From Apoderus coryli (taxonomy: Eukaryota > Arthropoda > Insecta > Coleoptera > Attelabidae): 64,000 nt of DNA. The notes beneath the pieces were generated by a model, which worked only from the letters and a program-made list of their open reading frames with translations, was not told the origin of the DNA and did not search any database. Location of the stretch: NCBI GenBank assembly GCA_911728435.2, contig OU452203.1:22074134-22138133 (forward strand). The letters are read 5' to 3'. The position numbers were made by a program, and so were the translations under genes. Below, piece by piece: positions 1 through 10,497 of this stretch. The first letter of the stretch is position 1. Every line of letters starts with the position of its first letter.

Positions 1-740
1 AAGGTAGTCAGTAATCTATCATAATAAAGGGACCAGTCCATCCTCTTGAAGTTTTTCCCCGCATTTAATTTAGTAATATATTCCTGAGAAACGGACATAT
101 TGAATATTATGGGGTAATGGTCGCTGTTTCCACAGTCCTCCAATGTTTTCCAATTAGCCTTAGTTGCTAAATTGGGAGAGACCAGAGTAAGGTCAACCGC
201 TGAGCCCACTCCCGAGTGACAAAATCTGGTAGGAGAACCATCGTTAAGAACAATGAGATCAAGAGTCTCCAAAGAATCATTAATAACAGTTCCCAACCTA
301 TTAGCAGACAAAGCGCTCCAAGCTGGGTTATGAGCATTCATATCACCAACAACAATCTTGGGACCCTGAACAGAAGCAATCAACCTGAGCCAATGATGAT
401 AATTCAGTGGAGAATTTGGAGGAATATACGTCAGAATAACTGAAATGCCTATTTTTTCTAGAAAAATTCCCATAACTTGCATATTTCGTGGTAAATATTC
501 CGTATTAAAATTTATGGGATGGAAGTCAATGTTAGACTTGATTAGGAAAGCAAGGCCCCCTTTGTTATCATTTCTATCCTGTCTTAGGACTTCATAGTTG
601 CTAAATCTCGTTCGAATCGGCGGTGACAGCCACGTTTCGCATAAGGCCACAATAGATGGAGATTCAGAATCTAATAAAATTTTCAGATTATCTAAATTAG
701 CGCATAGGCTACGAATATTCCACTGAAGGAAGCTTAACAT
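1..740 (-). CDS. LINE ORF2, N-terminal apurinic-type endonuclease (cut by window edge)
   Basis: Reading leftward from the ATG at 740-738, the frame stays open to base 1, so ORF2 continues outside the window. The translation is an exonuclease-endonuclease-phosphatase domain of the type that nicks target DNA for non-LTR retrotransposition. It begins MLSFLQWNIRSL, then has CETWLSP (catalytic Glu region), VVGDMNAHNPAW (the conserved GD.N.H block), VDLTLVS and finally SDHYPIIF, the catalytic SDH motif. The start overlaps the end of ORF1 in the seven bases ATGTTAA. The reverse transcriptase expected downstream is not visible here. No stop or frameshift occurs in the visible 246 codons, so this could be a young copy. 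The clade (Jockey/I-like) is inferred from the ORF1-ORF2 layout. Confidence 0.9.
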   Translation of the reverse strand, partial: MLSFLQWNIRSLCANLDNLKILLDSESPSIVALCETWLSPPIRTRFSNYEVLRQDRNDNKGGLAFLIKSNIDFHPINFNTEYLPRNMQVMGIFLEKIGISVILTYIPPNSPLNYHHWLRLIASVQGPKIVVGDMNAHNPAWSALSANRLGTVINDSLETLDLIVLNDGSPTRFCHSGVGSAVDLTLVSPNLATKANWKTLEDCGNSDHYPIIFNMSVSQEYITKLNAGKNFKRMDWSLYYDRLLTT

Positions 741-2080
741 CTTTCAAGGAAATCATCCCCCATGGGGGAGTCCACAATTTCCTCCATAAGAATGCTTTCT
801 AGATGAGTTTTAAGTTTTGAGATATCTGCCATTGATAAATTATTAACTGTTAAAAAGAGATTATTTAGTTGCGATAATTGGTTAGGTTGAGGATGTCTTC
901 TAGTTTGACTTAAAAATGACTGTTGGTTAATAAATTTAGGACTATCCGAGTTGCTTGAGCAAGAGGGCTTATCGATTTTCCCATAGGCTAGAGATGAAGT
1001 TGATTGAAGAGAGGCTGTACGGGAAGTAGCTGGAAAAAGACATTTATTATGTGCGTCTTTATCATATCCGGGCAGCGATGTTTTACGTTTTTTCAAAGCC
1101 GAGTCATACCCTTGAAGTTTATTATTTTGGTCATAAATTTCTCGTTTTTCATTTACATGTCGGAAGTTTTTTTGGGGTAAAGAGGATGGAAGTGCAGGGA
1201 AATCATTCTGATATTCTATAAGAGGGGCAAATCTATTAGTTTTCGGGACCATTTGATTAGCATCCTGAAAGGATATACAATCTAAAGACATATATTTGCG
1301 AATCGTTTTTTGTCTCTCATATTCCGGACATTCACGGGATGTGGATATGTGATTTATGCTATTGCAATGGTAACATTTGTTCTGAGTTGGACATTCACCC
1401 TCGTGTGAAAGAGAACACTTACTACATTTCGCCTTACCTCTGCATTGTTTGGCAGTATGACCAAACAGCAAGCAATTGTAGCACTGAATGACTGGTAAAA
1501 TGTAGGGTTCAACGGAAAAGTCCAGTCCATATATGTTGAGCGATCTCGGCATAATCTTCCCTTCAAAGGTGAATAAGCATGTACTTGATGGTTTGTATTC
1601 GATTTTGTCGTCTACTTTGGTTTTATAATTTAACCTACGAACACCCAAGATATTGCAAGAGGCCTTTGTTGCTGAAATTAATTCAATCTCTGAAATATCT
1701 TTATCTATAAACTTTACTATACCTTTACAGGTAATATTGTAGGAAGGAACAAACATTTCATACCCCTTAGATATGAGAGTTTTGTCTTCAATGAAGTTAT
1801 TTGCACTGAGATAATCTTTGAACTCCACTGAGATCCTGTTCTTTCCTTTCCTTTTAGATTGAACGATATTATTGAGTTTTAAATTATAAACGTCTTTAGC
1901 TATAGAAAGCGGATGGTAATTGCCCAGATTGGTATTATCTAGTTTACTTTGTACGATAACAATGAATGGTCCAAGGCTGTTTGTTAGATAACGATTATCA
2001 AACTGGGATCTTTTGGTAATTGGTTGGTCAATTGGTGAAAGCTGGGAGAGGCTAACGCCTCCCCCAGAGGCTTCGTCCAT
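734..2080 (-). CDS. LINE ORF1, gag-like nucleic-acid-binding protein
   Basis: This is a 448-residue intact frame. At about residues 200-251 it has three successive zinc knuckles: CX2CX4HX4C (CYNCLLFGHTAKQC), a shorter CX2CX3HX3C (CSKCSLSHEGEC) and CX2CX4HX6C. That arrangement is characteristic of ORF1 proteins of Jockey/I-type non-LTR retrotransposons, which coat the RNA and chaperone it to the chromosome. The N-terminal half, about residues 30-190, is probably the RNA-recognition-like part. The C-terminal 150 residues are polar, rich in Ser, Gln and Asn, and of low complexity. ORF2 starts inside its last codons. The start is the first in-frame ATG after the presumed leader. The element is unspliced and mobile, not a host gene. 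Confidence 0.9.
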   Translation of the reverse strand: MDEASGGGVSLSQLSPIDQPITKRSQFDNRYLTNSLGPFIVIVQSKLDNTNLGNYHPLSIAKDVYNLKLNNIVQSKRKGKNRISVEFKDYLSANNFIEDKTLISKGYEMFVPSYNITCKGIVKFIDKDISEIELISATKASCNILGVRRLNYKTKVDDKIEYKPSSTCLFTFEGKIMPRSLNIYGLDFSVEPYILPVIQCYNCLLFGHTAKQCRGKAKCSKCSLSHEGECPTQNKCYHCNSINHISTSRECPEYERQKTIRKYMSLDCISFQDANQMVPKTNRFAPLIEYQNDFPALPSSLPQKNFRHVNEKREIYDQNNKLQGYDSALKKRKTSLPGYDKDAHNKCLFPATSRTASLQSTSSLAYGKIDKPSCSSNSDSPKFINQQSFLSQTRRHPQPNQLSQLNNLFLTVNNLSMADISKLKTHLESILMEEIVDSPMGDDFLERC

Positions 2081-2470
2081 GTTTAGCCTACCTTGTAGCC
2101 GATTTTACGAGAACTACTCAAAAATATAAATAAATATCACTTACGCGAAGAGGAGGATTGAAAGGCCTCTAGTATACAAAACACACACAAAAAGATGTTA
2201 GTCTCCTATAAGAAATAAAAGTAAATTAATATAACTTTCGCAGAAACAAAACACCTTCACAGTTTTAGGTTATGCTCTAGTTCAGGTTTCATTTTAGGGT
2301 TCAAGAACTTGGTTATGTTTATGTAAACAAATTTTGAATGTCACAGACAGAAGTGTCAACGGCGGGTCTCAGTTCTTGAAAACCGATGACTAGATCGATA
2401 GAAGCGAGGCAAGGCTTACTTAATGAGCTCAGCGTTGCCTCATTTTGATGGGTTATTCTAATCTCCGGTT
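2081..2470 (-). other. probable LINE 5' untranslated leader
   Basis: These roughly 390 bases lie immediately upstream of ORF1. The stretch 2330-2470 is less AT-rich than the flank beyond it. I cannot place the element's 5' end exactly; the boundary is a guess from the base-composition change. No target-site duplication can be identified because the 3' end is outside the window. Confidence 0.35.
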
Positions 2471-3069
2471 TTCGTAAATAACCAGCTGTTGTAGAAAGTC
2501 TCTCTGGTCATAAACATGAAAATTAATATTGTTAGAAATTATATTAGCATATCTATAGCTCCAGGATCTCGATTTACTAGCTAATAGCTCATATAATCAT
2601 CGCATATATGCAAATTGGATTCACAGTTAAATGAAAAATTTAATCTCAAAATGTTAATGATACTTTTGACAGTTGTCTTTGATATATCTGTCATAACATT
2701 AGGTGTATTCCTTTTGCTTTTTCGTACAAGCCAAAACAAATAATTATATACGGTTGTCCAAAAAAAAAAGGTCACAGCAATTAGTTTCTTTAAAATATTG
2801 CGTTTTACTTTACAAATTTGGTATCTGAGGAATTTTTGATACAAGATGTTAAAATTTGATCTCAGTCCCGCTTTGATTTTACATTTACACTGGTGGACGA
2901 ATCAGTTGTCAATAATTCATGCAACAAAATGATAACCAAGGCTATAGGACCTTATCAACAAAATATTGATTTGAGTTAAATGTGTAGGATTTATCTGATA
3001 TGTTCGAAGATTATAGAAGTAAATAAATGAAAGAACCACTGTCAAACAATTTTGTATTGAAAAACTTCT
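2471..3069. other. AT-rich spacer, nothing recognised
   Basis: Only short meaningless frames occur on either strand. A poly-A tract (2761-2771) is the only notable feature. Confidence 0.5.
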
Positions 3070-3170
3070 GTTTTTTATATGCAGAAACCGATAATGGCGT
3101 CTGCGAATGGGGCAGAGTCCTATCTGGTGTTCCTCAAGGCTCTGTATTGGGTTTGAGCAGAATATGGCCA
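3070..3170 (+). pseudogene. short LINE reverse-transcriptase fragment
   Basis: About 100 bases encode NGVCEWGRVLSGVPQGSVLG. This is the stretch leading into the SGVPQGSVLGP motif of non-LTR reverse transcriptases (RT motif B). Matching sequence stops abruptly after VLG, and nothing resembling the neighbouring FADD catalytic block follows, so this is a small remnant. Confidence 0.7.
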
Positions 3171-4069
3171 ATATTACTGACTTTTATTATTTTTTTTTTA
3201 AATATCGCATTTATCAAACTCTTACAGCTTTAATTTCCCACCCTGTAGGTAAATATGTTATTTTGTATAACAATAACAATTTACCTTGAGTTTTTAGACA
3301 ACAAAATAGAAGTTAAAATACTTTTTTGTTGGAATAGTTATTGTCTAATTTTATTACACATTCACGTACAATGTGAATAGTAAAAAACGTATAAAAATTC
3401 GTCCTTACTATTAAAAAAGGTATAAAATTCTATATATGCAAGGACATCTTTAGAAAAATGCCACCCTATTTTATTTAATCCCTAAGTATGTGTCTTTCTA
3501 ACTCGACTTGTACCTATACCATTTTATAACGAAATTTAACAGTTCTCTATCCAATCAAATTGCGTCTCAATATTAAATAAATTTGACCCCCAAAAAAGAG
3601 ATAAATAATGTGGTTTTACGAGGCAATATCTCACCCTCATATATAGAAGAGCCCAGTAAAAGGGGGTCGTTAACGGTTTAACGATTTTTCCCTTGTCTGC
3701 TGCGTCACAAAAACGAAAAAGCCATTTTGTTATTTTCACTCCCTAAAATGCAATACATCGCCAATCTTGTTCCATATACAGTGTGTTTTTAATTGATGAA
3801 CAATCAACCCTTATAAATTAACAGTTTAGGTACCGGCAGTCGGTTGTTTAGAATTTTATATTTGAAACTTAATCTTAAATTAACAAAAAGAAGCAATAAA
3901 ATTGTACCACATTTCTGAACTTTATTTATTTAGGTTTGTCACTTAAAATACCCCAAGAGTTATGCACCCCCTAGCACCCCTAGTTTAATACAAATAAAAT
4001 CTTTAATTTCGAACATTTTGTACAATACATTTTTGACAGTGAATTTGTCAAAACAAAAAGAAACTTTAA
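3171..4069. promoter_or_regulatory. upstream region of CA-A
   Basis: No coding sequence is recognised. The last 100 bases before the CA-A start contain AATAAAATC and short AT runs but no convincing TATA-initiator pair. The promoter is assumed to be here only by position. Confidence 0.3.
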
Positions 4070-7000
4070 ATGGATTTGGGTTCATTTTTTCCAGATAAAT
4101 CCTCAATATACTATTACACAGTGATCGGCATTTGTATTTTAGTTGCCCTATATCTAAATGACGCTTTCGAAAATGTGAATTGTTCATTTCCAAACATTTT
4201 TTGGTCACAATCCAAACATAATCAACAAATTCAATTTAAAACGTACGGTTATGACGACTTAAACGGTATTTAAATCATTTTTAATCAATTTAATTAAGAG
4301 TATTAAAACTAAATTGAATTTATTTAAGGTCCAGCTGTATGGGAAAGTATGTTTCCGGAAGCCGGATGCGGTCTACAAAGTCCGGTACATTTAAAAACAC
4401 AATTGTCAACGCGAATTTCGATAGATTCCGTTACAAATTTAATATTCTCGAAAGAATATGATAAAACACCTTTGGAAATGTTGCTGTACAACACTGGTCA
4501 TTGCGGTAGTTACAATTTTCTTTATTTACTTTTTCTCCGAGGTCCAACTTACTATACAGGGCGTCCCAGCTAAAAGTAACTGCGCATGGGGATTTCGTAT
4601 ATCGTAATTAAAAATATTTTTGTTTTGAAAAATACAATCTTTAGGTTTTCCGCAACAATTTGAAAACCCCTGTAGATATTTTTCATTTCGATTCAGCTCG
4701 CAATATACAGGGTGTCCTATGGTGACGACCTATTAGAATATTCGGCATGTGTATATTGTCCAATATGTGTAGATATTTCGAAAACTATGCATTTTCTGAA
4801 TCGACAACCTATTACAAAATTGCTGTCATTTTTAATGGTAAGTAAGATAAAATTATAAAAATATACCTGTTCCATTTGAAAGAAATGACTTTCAACTGTT
4901 TTTCTAACATCGATTTCGGTATACTGTTTTGACCACCCTCTATGAATAAATCTGAAAATATCTTATGGAATCGGGAAAAGGAGACCTTACTTTATAAGAA
5001 AGCGCGTGCAAAATAATTAACAAAAATTTGCTAATTAGAAAAAAATGTGATTATTATTTAGCCCAAATATGTCAATTTTGACATAAATTTTGATATACGT
5101 CAAAAACGGTTACACTTAGGCATAGGACATGGTACATGAAACATGTCTAGAATCTTACGTAGAATCCAAAAATGTAAAAATATATAGGGTGTTCTATTTA
5201 AAATAACAAAGTCGCCATCAACTTCCGGTATAACCGGAAGTGTTAGGCGGTTGATATTATGATATTTGTGTAGAACATATTAGACAATACAGATATGAAA
5301 ATTTTCGTAATTCAATTCAAGGTAGTCTCTGAAATATTCTAATGGGTCGTCATTTACCGAAATCCCTATAATATGCAGCTATTTTTATCTGGGACACATG
5401 GTATAAATTTTTTTTAGTCGTTTTATATACGTCATATTGTGGTAAGCGACCCACAATTACCGGGGGACCTTTGGAGGATGACACCTACGAATTTTTAAAT
5501 GTCCGTTTTCGTTGGGGTCAAAATGATTTTGAAGGTAGTGAACACATGGTAGATACTCGAAGGTATGCCATGGAAATGCAATTGGCATTTGTGAAAAGCG
5601 GTTGTATTTATAATGATGTCCTTGAAGTGGCGCGGAATCATGGATTAGTCATGATCAGCTATTTTTTCATGGTACGTCTATCATATACTTGTTTTTTCTC
5701 GAAAAACTTAAAGGTTTTCGAGAAATTCGAGTTTGATAATTTTAGGACAAAACTGGTTCTTAGTACACAGCATTAATAACATTTTGGAAAACTTTTCGTT
5801 AGCAAACTGTATTTCAATATCAAAATAAACTCAAGAAAGAGATATAAAGATATAAAAAGATATAATGAAATTTTCAATTTCTCGAAAACCTTTAAGTTTT
5901 TCGAGAAACAACAAGTATGCCTTTTTTATGTAGAAAACTTTATTTTATCACATTTTTGACACAAATGGAATAAAAGTCACAAGAAAAAAAAGTTAGGTTA
6001 TAATTAAGGCAATGGCCCCCCCGTTTACCCGCCTATGGTCATCCTTTTTTATTCAATTTCATCTCAGTTTACGACATTTAACTAGTTGAATAAATATGCT
6101 ACATTTAATTAATTTATCTGTACTCGTTTCGAAAATATTTCAAAAAACTCGTCCTCAGGCAGTCATCTTTAACACCCTGTATTTTTGTAAATAAGGACTT
6201 TTCGAAAAATTACAATTTAGGTTTTTTTCATGATTAGACGTCCCTAATTCGCTCATAAATTTTGACGACCTTATATAGGGTGTCCTATTTGATAAAAGAA
6301 AGTTGAGAGCGTTATCTTAAACAATAAGACTTCGAAAAAAAAAATTGGGTACGTCATTGTATTTAACATCAAATTGTCTCTAACTTTTATAAAAACAATT
6401 TTCACGTAACTCTAATAACAACGGAAATATGAAGGAAAATTACAAGAAATGAAAATCACCCTGTATAAAGGAATCTAATAAAGTTAGCGGCGATTCGATT
6501 GCGGCATTAAACTAAACTCAAAAAAATGGAACGTGTCATCTTACTTAGTTTTGCTCTATCTATTACGGTTTTGGCTGTAACGTATATAGGTAAAAACATC
6601 TAAAGTTGTCCATCCTGTACATAGAACGTCACTTAACATGGTTTTATTGAAGTTTTTGAGTTAAATGGCATTTTTATGAACACCCATCCCAAAAACAATA
6701 TATCAATCCAAAATAAACATACAAATAATTATTCCCATTTATACCGGGTGATTACAAATAAATTTATCTAATAGTTTGATATTTGTAGCCAACGTGCGTA
6801 GAAAACCCCTACTTGGAACCGATAGTAACAGCATTGCGTTGCCTAAAATACCCCTCATCATGTCTACAACTCAATGCGTATCCAATAGCACTACTAGCGC
6901 CTCAATTTACAAGAAACTTCTTCTACTACAGCGGTTCCTTGACTTTTCCACCATGTACCGAAGGTGTACGCTGGATTATACAGAGTGAACCATTAACAAT

Positions 7001-7118
7001 ATCCGAGAAGCAAATTAGGAAGTTTAGGAAGATTCTCGGATGTAATTTGGGACCGTTAGTAGCGAATTGTAGACCTGTACAGATGCTTAATGATCGAGAT
7101 GTTTTGTACTACTTTTAA
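4070..7118 (+). CDS. CA-A: alpha-carbonic anhydrase-related protein, predicted inactive, membrane-anchored
   Basis: Four exons (4070-4265, 4329-4505, 5418-5671, 6789-7118) join in phases 1, 1 and 0 into 318 residues. Residues about 17-30 are a hydrophobic segment near the N-terminus, probably a signal anchor. The CA fold then follows: LQSPVHL, NTGHCV, the ITGGPL strand, FRWG, GSEHMVD, GSLTFPPCTEGVRWII, ISEKQIRKFR and the closing NCRPVQMLNDR. In active enzymes three histidines (CA II 94, 96, 119) bind zinc. Here they are R153, R155 and Q178, with spacing (2 and 23) unchanged. The helper Glu106 (E165), Glu117 (E176) and Thr199 (T261) positions are kept. Hydration of CO2 is therefore not expected; a binding role as in vertebrate CA-related proteins is inference. 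It shares intron positions with CA-C but lacks the intron before IRKFR. AATAAA lies at 7198. Confidence 0.88.
4703..5380. repeat. small inverted-repeat element in CA-A intron 2
   Basis: The left end (ATACAGGGTGTCC, CGACCTATTAGAATATT, then TATTGTCCAATATGT) is matched by inverted sequence at about 5255-5375 (ACATATTAGACAATA, AATATTCTAATGGGTCG). The pair encloses about 500 bp of non-coding DNA. This looks like a MITE-type insertion of roughly 680 bp that sits wholly inside the intron and leaves the splice sites intact. The right end lacks a clear CAGGGTG copy, so the outer boundary is approximate. Confidence 0.55.
5688..5920. repeat. inverted repeat in CA-A intron 3
   Basis: Arms of about 45 bp (5688-5732 and 5875-5920) carry TTTCTCGAAAAACTTAAAGG and its complement, with a 140-bp spacer. 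They would form a hairpin in the intron RNA. No coding sequence is present. Confidence 0.6.
6526..6589 (+). CDS. orphan first-exon-like segment encoding a hydrophobic leader
   Basis: An ATG in a good context (AAAAAAATGG) opens 21 codons, MERVILLSFALSITVLAVTY then I, followed by a split codon and the donor G|GTAAAA. The peptide looks like a signal peptide or signal anchor. The donor is phase 1, the same as exon 1 of all three CA genes here. It cannot feed the next CA-A exon (6789, which needs phase 0). It therefore belongs either to a transcript joining a distant phase-1 acceptor, such as CA-B exon 2 at 19247, or to a lost CA paralogue. No expression evidence is available; this may be chance. 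Confidence 0.35.
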
Positions 7119-7197
7119 CTGGCACTGTAGGTGCGTTACGTAATATACATAATTAATTAATAACAATTATTATTTATTGGTGTTTTATTTGAAGTTT

Positions 7198-7203
7198 GAA
7201 TAA
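7198..7203 (+). promoter_or_regulatory. polyadenylation signal of CA-A
   Basis: AATAAA lies about 80 bases after the stop codon, with a second AATAAA-like hexamer about 20 bases further on. Confidence 0.6.
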
Positions 7204-7994
7204 ATGTTTCGTTGTATATTAAAATAAATATTAGCGTTTAATATATTTTATACTTATTTATCTCTTGGGATATGAGAGTATTTTTATGATTATTGCTTTT
7301 CTGGAACTTTAATCAAAATGGTTATAATATCCTCCCCATATACTTGACGGAATGGCATAATATAAACTTACTTATACAAATCAGTGGTGGGACGTTTCTT
7401 TTTTAGCCCTCCATATATCGTCATGAAGTTTTTACGTGTTTTTGGTCATTTTATACGTAAATAAGGAGTTTTAAAAAATGTCTGTCTGCTAGTTTGTGTG
7501 TCTGTCTGTCTGTATCCACGATACCTCAAAAATTGAGCGTAGCCAAGGGGTTTCAAAAGGGTTAAAAAACTTAGTCAACTTGTACTTGTACACGCTCGGT
7601 TCATTTTGCCTTTTTTGGACACCCAGTATATTTTTTAATGACGGAAAATCTTTAAAAATTATCTAGGCATGCCTAATTTACACCGCATATAACTATAATG
7701 TAACAATTTTTAGGGTTGTTACATTTATTGGTATTTGCACTGAATTAATTGTTTTTATTATTAGCTATTGTCGTAATTTTAATATTTTGGTTGATTTTTC
7801 ATAAACAGACAACTGCGCAGCAAGAATATGTACAATATCGAACCTACAATAGGTTAGAAACAACACACAAGTTATTTTGTTTTGATATTTGTTCATTTTA
7901 TAATTATTAATTGTTGCTTATTATGTTTTTAGCTTTGTATATTGTAATGTTTTTACTGCAGATATTTGTTTATTTATTAGTTAATTTCACCGCA

Positions 7995-9357
7995 ACCTCT
8001 ATTTATTTTCATAACTTCTCGAAGGTTTTTGAAGCGGCATTACACCGAAAAATATTTACTCAAATTAAGCATCATATTGATCCACAGCCAGGCCGCTCTA
8101 CAGTAACCAACCTAACCTGTTTTCTAGAGGATGTATTTCGTACCCTCGGGGAGGGTCTGCGGATAGATGCCATTTATACAGATTTTTCGAAGGCTTTCGA
8201 TAAGCTGGATCATTCCCTTGTCCTACGGAAAATGTCGAGGTTGGGTTTTCATGAGGATCTTTTAACGTTTTTTGCCTCCTACTTGTCTGATCGACAACAC
8301 TATGTCCAATACAATGGTCATAAATCGGAAACTTTGCTGTTTGGCACCATTAATATTTTCAATTTTCATTAATGACATATCCCAGGAACTTATAAGCAAC
8401 CATTTGATGTTTGCAGACGATCTCAAGTTGTATCGTGTTATTCGAGACACTTCGGATTGCGTATTGTTGCAGCGCGACTTATCTAAGCTTGAAGATTGGT
8501 GTAACTATAATAAATTGCCTTTAAATTTTAATAAATGTAAGTTTGTCATATTTTCGAAATCGCAAACTGTTTTTGAATATCGCTATCGGCTGAGTGACAC
8601 TGCGCTTGAATGTTGTGATGTTGTCAGGGATCTTGGAGTTTGCGTCGACACTGAATTGTCATTTAATTATCATATTCAAAGTATTACCCGAGATGCACTA
8701 CGCATGCTTGGCTTTTTCTTCCGTGTTACCAAAGATTTTAGTGATATTGAATGTGTAACTAATTTGTATTGTGCTCTGGTAAGATCTAAGCTTGAGTACG
8801 CATCTATAATATGGTCTCCCATTTACCAATCTCATGCAGGACACATTGAATACATACAGCGCAAATTCCTTAAATATTTAGCGTTTAAAATTGACGGTAG
8901 ATTCCAATGTAGAGGATTCGATCATAGAGCACTGCTCGATCGCTTTCAAATGGTTTCGCTGGCTGCTCGCAGAGTGTATCCCGGACTACTCTTTCTGATT
9001 ATAAATAGCTTGGTGGACTGTTCAAACCTACTCCGATCGTTGAATTTTAACATACCGCGTCCCTCTGCGAGGGGTAGCAGACTATATCACGTTCCTGTTT
9101 TTCGTACTAATTATGAATCCAAAGCACCACTACTTCGAGCATGCCAAACATGTAACATAGAAGGATTTAGTCACGAAATTAACTATTTCAATGAGCCTGT
9201 AAGATCTTTCTGCGCTCAATTGTCTCGGTTCCTGCAAAATCTGGTGTGCGTATTTTCTTTTGTAGGATTATTAATTAGTTTATTATTAGTAGCTTATATT
9301 GTCTTGTAATTGAGTCTGTAACCTGTTAGACAATAAAGAATATTATTATTATTATAA
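7995..9357 (+). pseudogene. 5'-truncated LINE reverse transcriptase, frameshifted
   Basis: Homology begins near NFSKVFEAALHRKIF. It runs through PGRSTVTNL, the catalytic block [13 protein letters not shown] and the ASYLSDRQ region to about 8340. A frame change plus small deletion there removes the SGVPQGS core. Coding resumes as LAPLIFSIFINDI, the catalytic FADDLKLYR and DLGVCVDTELSFNYHI, ending at the TAA at 9307. Six residues are also missing before PGRST. The sequence ends at about 9333-9357 with AATAAAG followed by ATT repeats, a typical LINE 3' tail. It is a Jockey-like RT that cannot make a functional enzyme. It is inserted about 0.8 kb downstream of CA-A in the same orientation. Confidence 0.88.
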
Positions 9358-9497
9358 CATTATCAGACAAATTCTTTCCTATTGTTTTGTGTTTTGTAAA
9401 TATTTATTGATACTAACGTTTTGTTGTATTAATGTTGAGTTTATTTTGTTTATATACACATACTTAGCAGAAATTTTGACTAGTTGTTTATAGTAAT

Positions 9498-9900
9498 TTG
9501 CTTACATAGGCGTTCGTAAATAGTGGAAAAGGGGTCAAAATAAAAAAAAAATTTCTACAGGTATAAACTTATTCAAATCATTTTTCATCTTTGACTAATT
9601 TTTAGTCAAAGTTTTTCATAGTTGTGATAGAATATAACCTGAAAAATGTGACATAGAAGAATTGGTTCACACAGGCGTTCATAAATAGTGTAAAAAGGGG
9701 TCAAAAATAAAAAAAAATATATAAGTTTTGATATTATAAGATAATATACCTACCTATAAAATGCAACATTAAAAACTTGTTTACATAGGCGTTCATAATT
9801 CGTCGAAAAAGGGTCAACAAAATTAAACTGTAAAAATAATATTTTTAGCCTATTAACACGACGAAAAATGTATGTACCATAGGCGTCCATGAAAAAAAAG
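9498..9900. repeat. degenerate tandem repeat with CATAGGCGTTCATAA core
   Basis: Near-copies of an element with core AGGCGTTCRTAA followed by AAAAAGGGGTCAA and A-rich sequence occur at about 9505, 9674 and 9787. A fourth partial core (CATAGGCGTCCATGAAAA) is at about 9878. Spacing is irregular (about 90-170 bp) and the intervening sequence is AT-rich and diverged. Origin unknown. Confidence 0.6.
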
Positions 9901-9970
9901 AATAGCTGATGTCTACAGTAACTAGCTGGTTGTATGCCAATGGATTTCGTATCGGGTAGGGCTTACAGGA

Positions 9971-10033
9971 AAAATAATAGGCCTATGCCAAACAACATAG
10001 AGACTGTTTTGTTTAGCATAGGCCTATTATTTT
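9971..10033. repeat. short hairpin around AATAATAGGCCTATGC
   Basis: AAAATAATAGGCCTATGC (from 9971) is mirrored by GCATAGGCCTATTATTTT (ending 10033), with a loop of about 25 bases and further partial pairing. Possibly a very small MITE; no function is implied. Confidence 0.65.
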
Positions 10034-10497
10034 GAGGTCTTATAGCAGTACGATTTTCCCTCGCGAAATGCAGGTATATATTTATTATTAGCGAAATAAT
10101 TAGAAACGCTTAGTACAAAAATCAACCGGTTTGACCTGTTTTCTTTTTTAAAAATGACGTAGTTCCGTATAATTGCTATATATACATCATTTAACGTCTA
10201 TATATATTGAATGTAAACATATAATTAATTAATTAATTAATTGAGTATGGTTTAACCAAATAAAAATGTAATACTGTAGCAATAAATATACATTAATAAA
10301 TCATTCTGTCAAAGTTTAATACTACTTATCTTAAGCTATAATAATTTATAAAAATAAACTTATAAAATGTGTTTATAATACTATACTTAACTCAGTTGGT
10401 TTTGAATTACGTCGGTAAGTATCTAATATAACTTATATCGATAGTAATTAATAAAAGTTAATTGCATTTTATTAGTATTTATTAAATTCTAGACAAA

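Noticed and set aside
5746..5815. CA-like exon 4 for CA-A (QNWFLVHSINNILENFSLAN)
   Set aside because: Its acceptor would need a phase-1 donor, but exon 3 ends in phase 0. The exon at 6789 fits in phase and aligns with the matching CA-C exon, so this piece is chance similarity.
7482..7515. GTCTGTCTGTCT repeat as a functional element
   Set aside because: It is a short simple-sequence tract of a type common in insect DNA; nothing organised surrounds it.
7765..7852. AG/GT-bounded segment encoding a hydrophobic stretch (AIVVILIFWLIFHKQ) after CA-A
   Set aside because: It could be a C-terminal membrane exon, but no CA-A donor upstream fits it, the segment ends in phase 2 with no partner, and AT-rich DNA makes such stretches easily.
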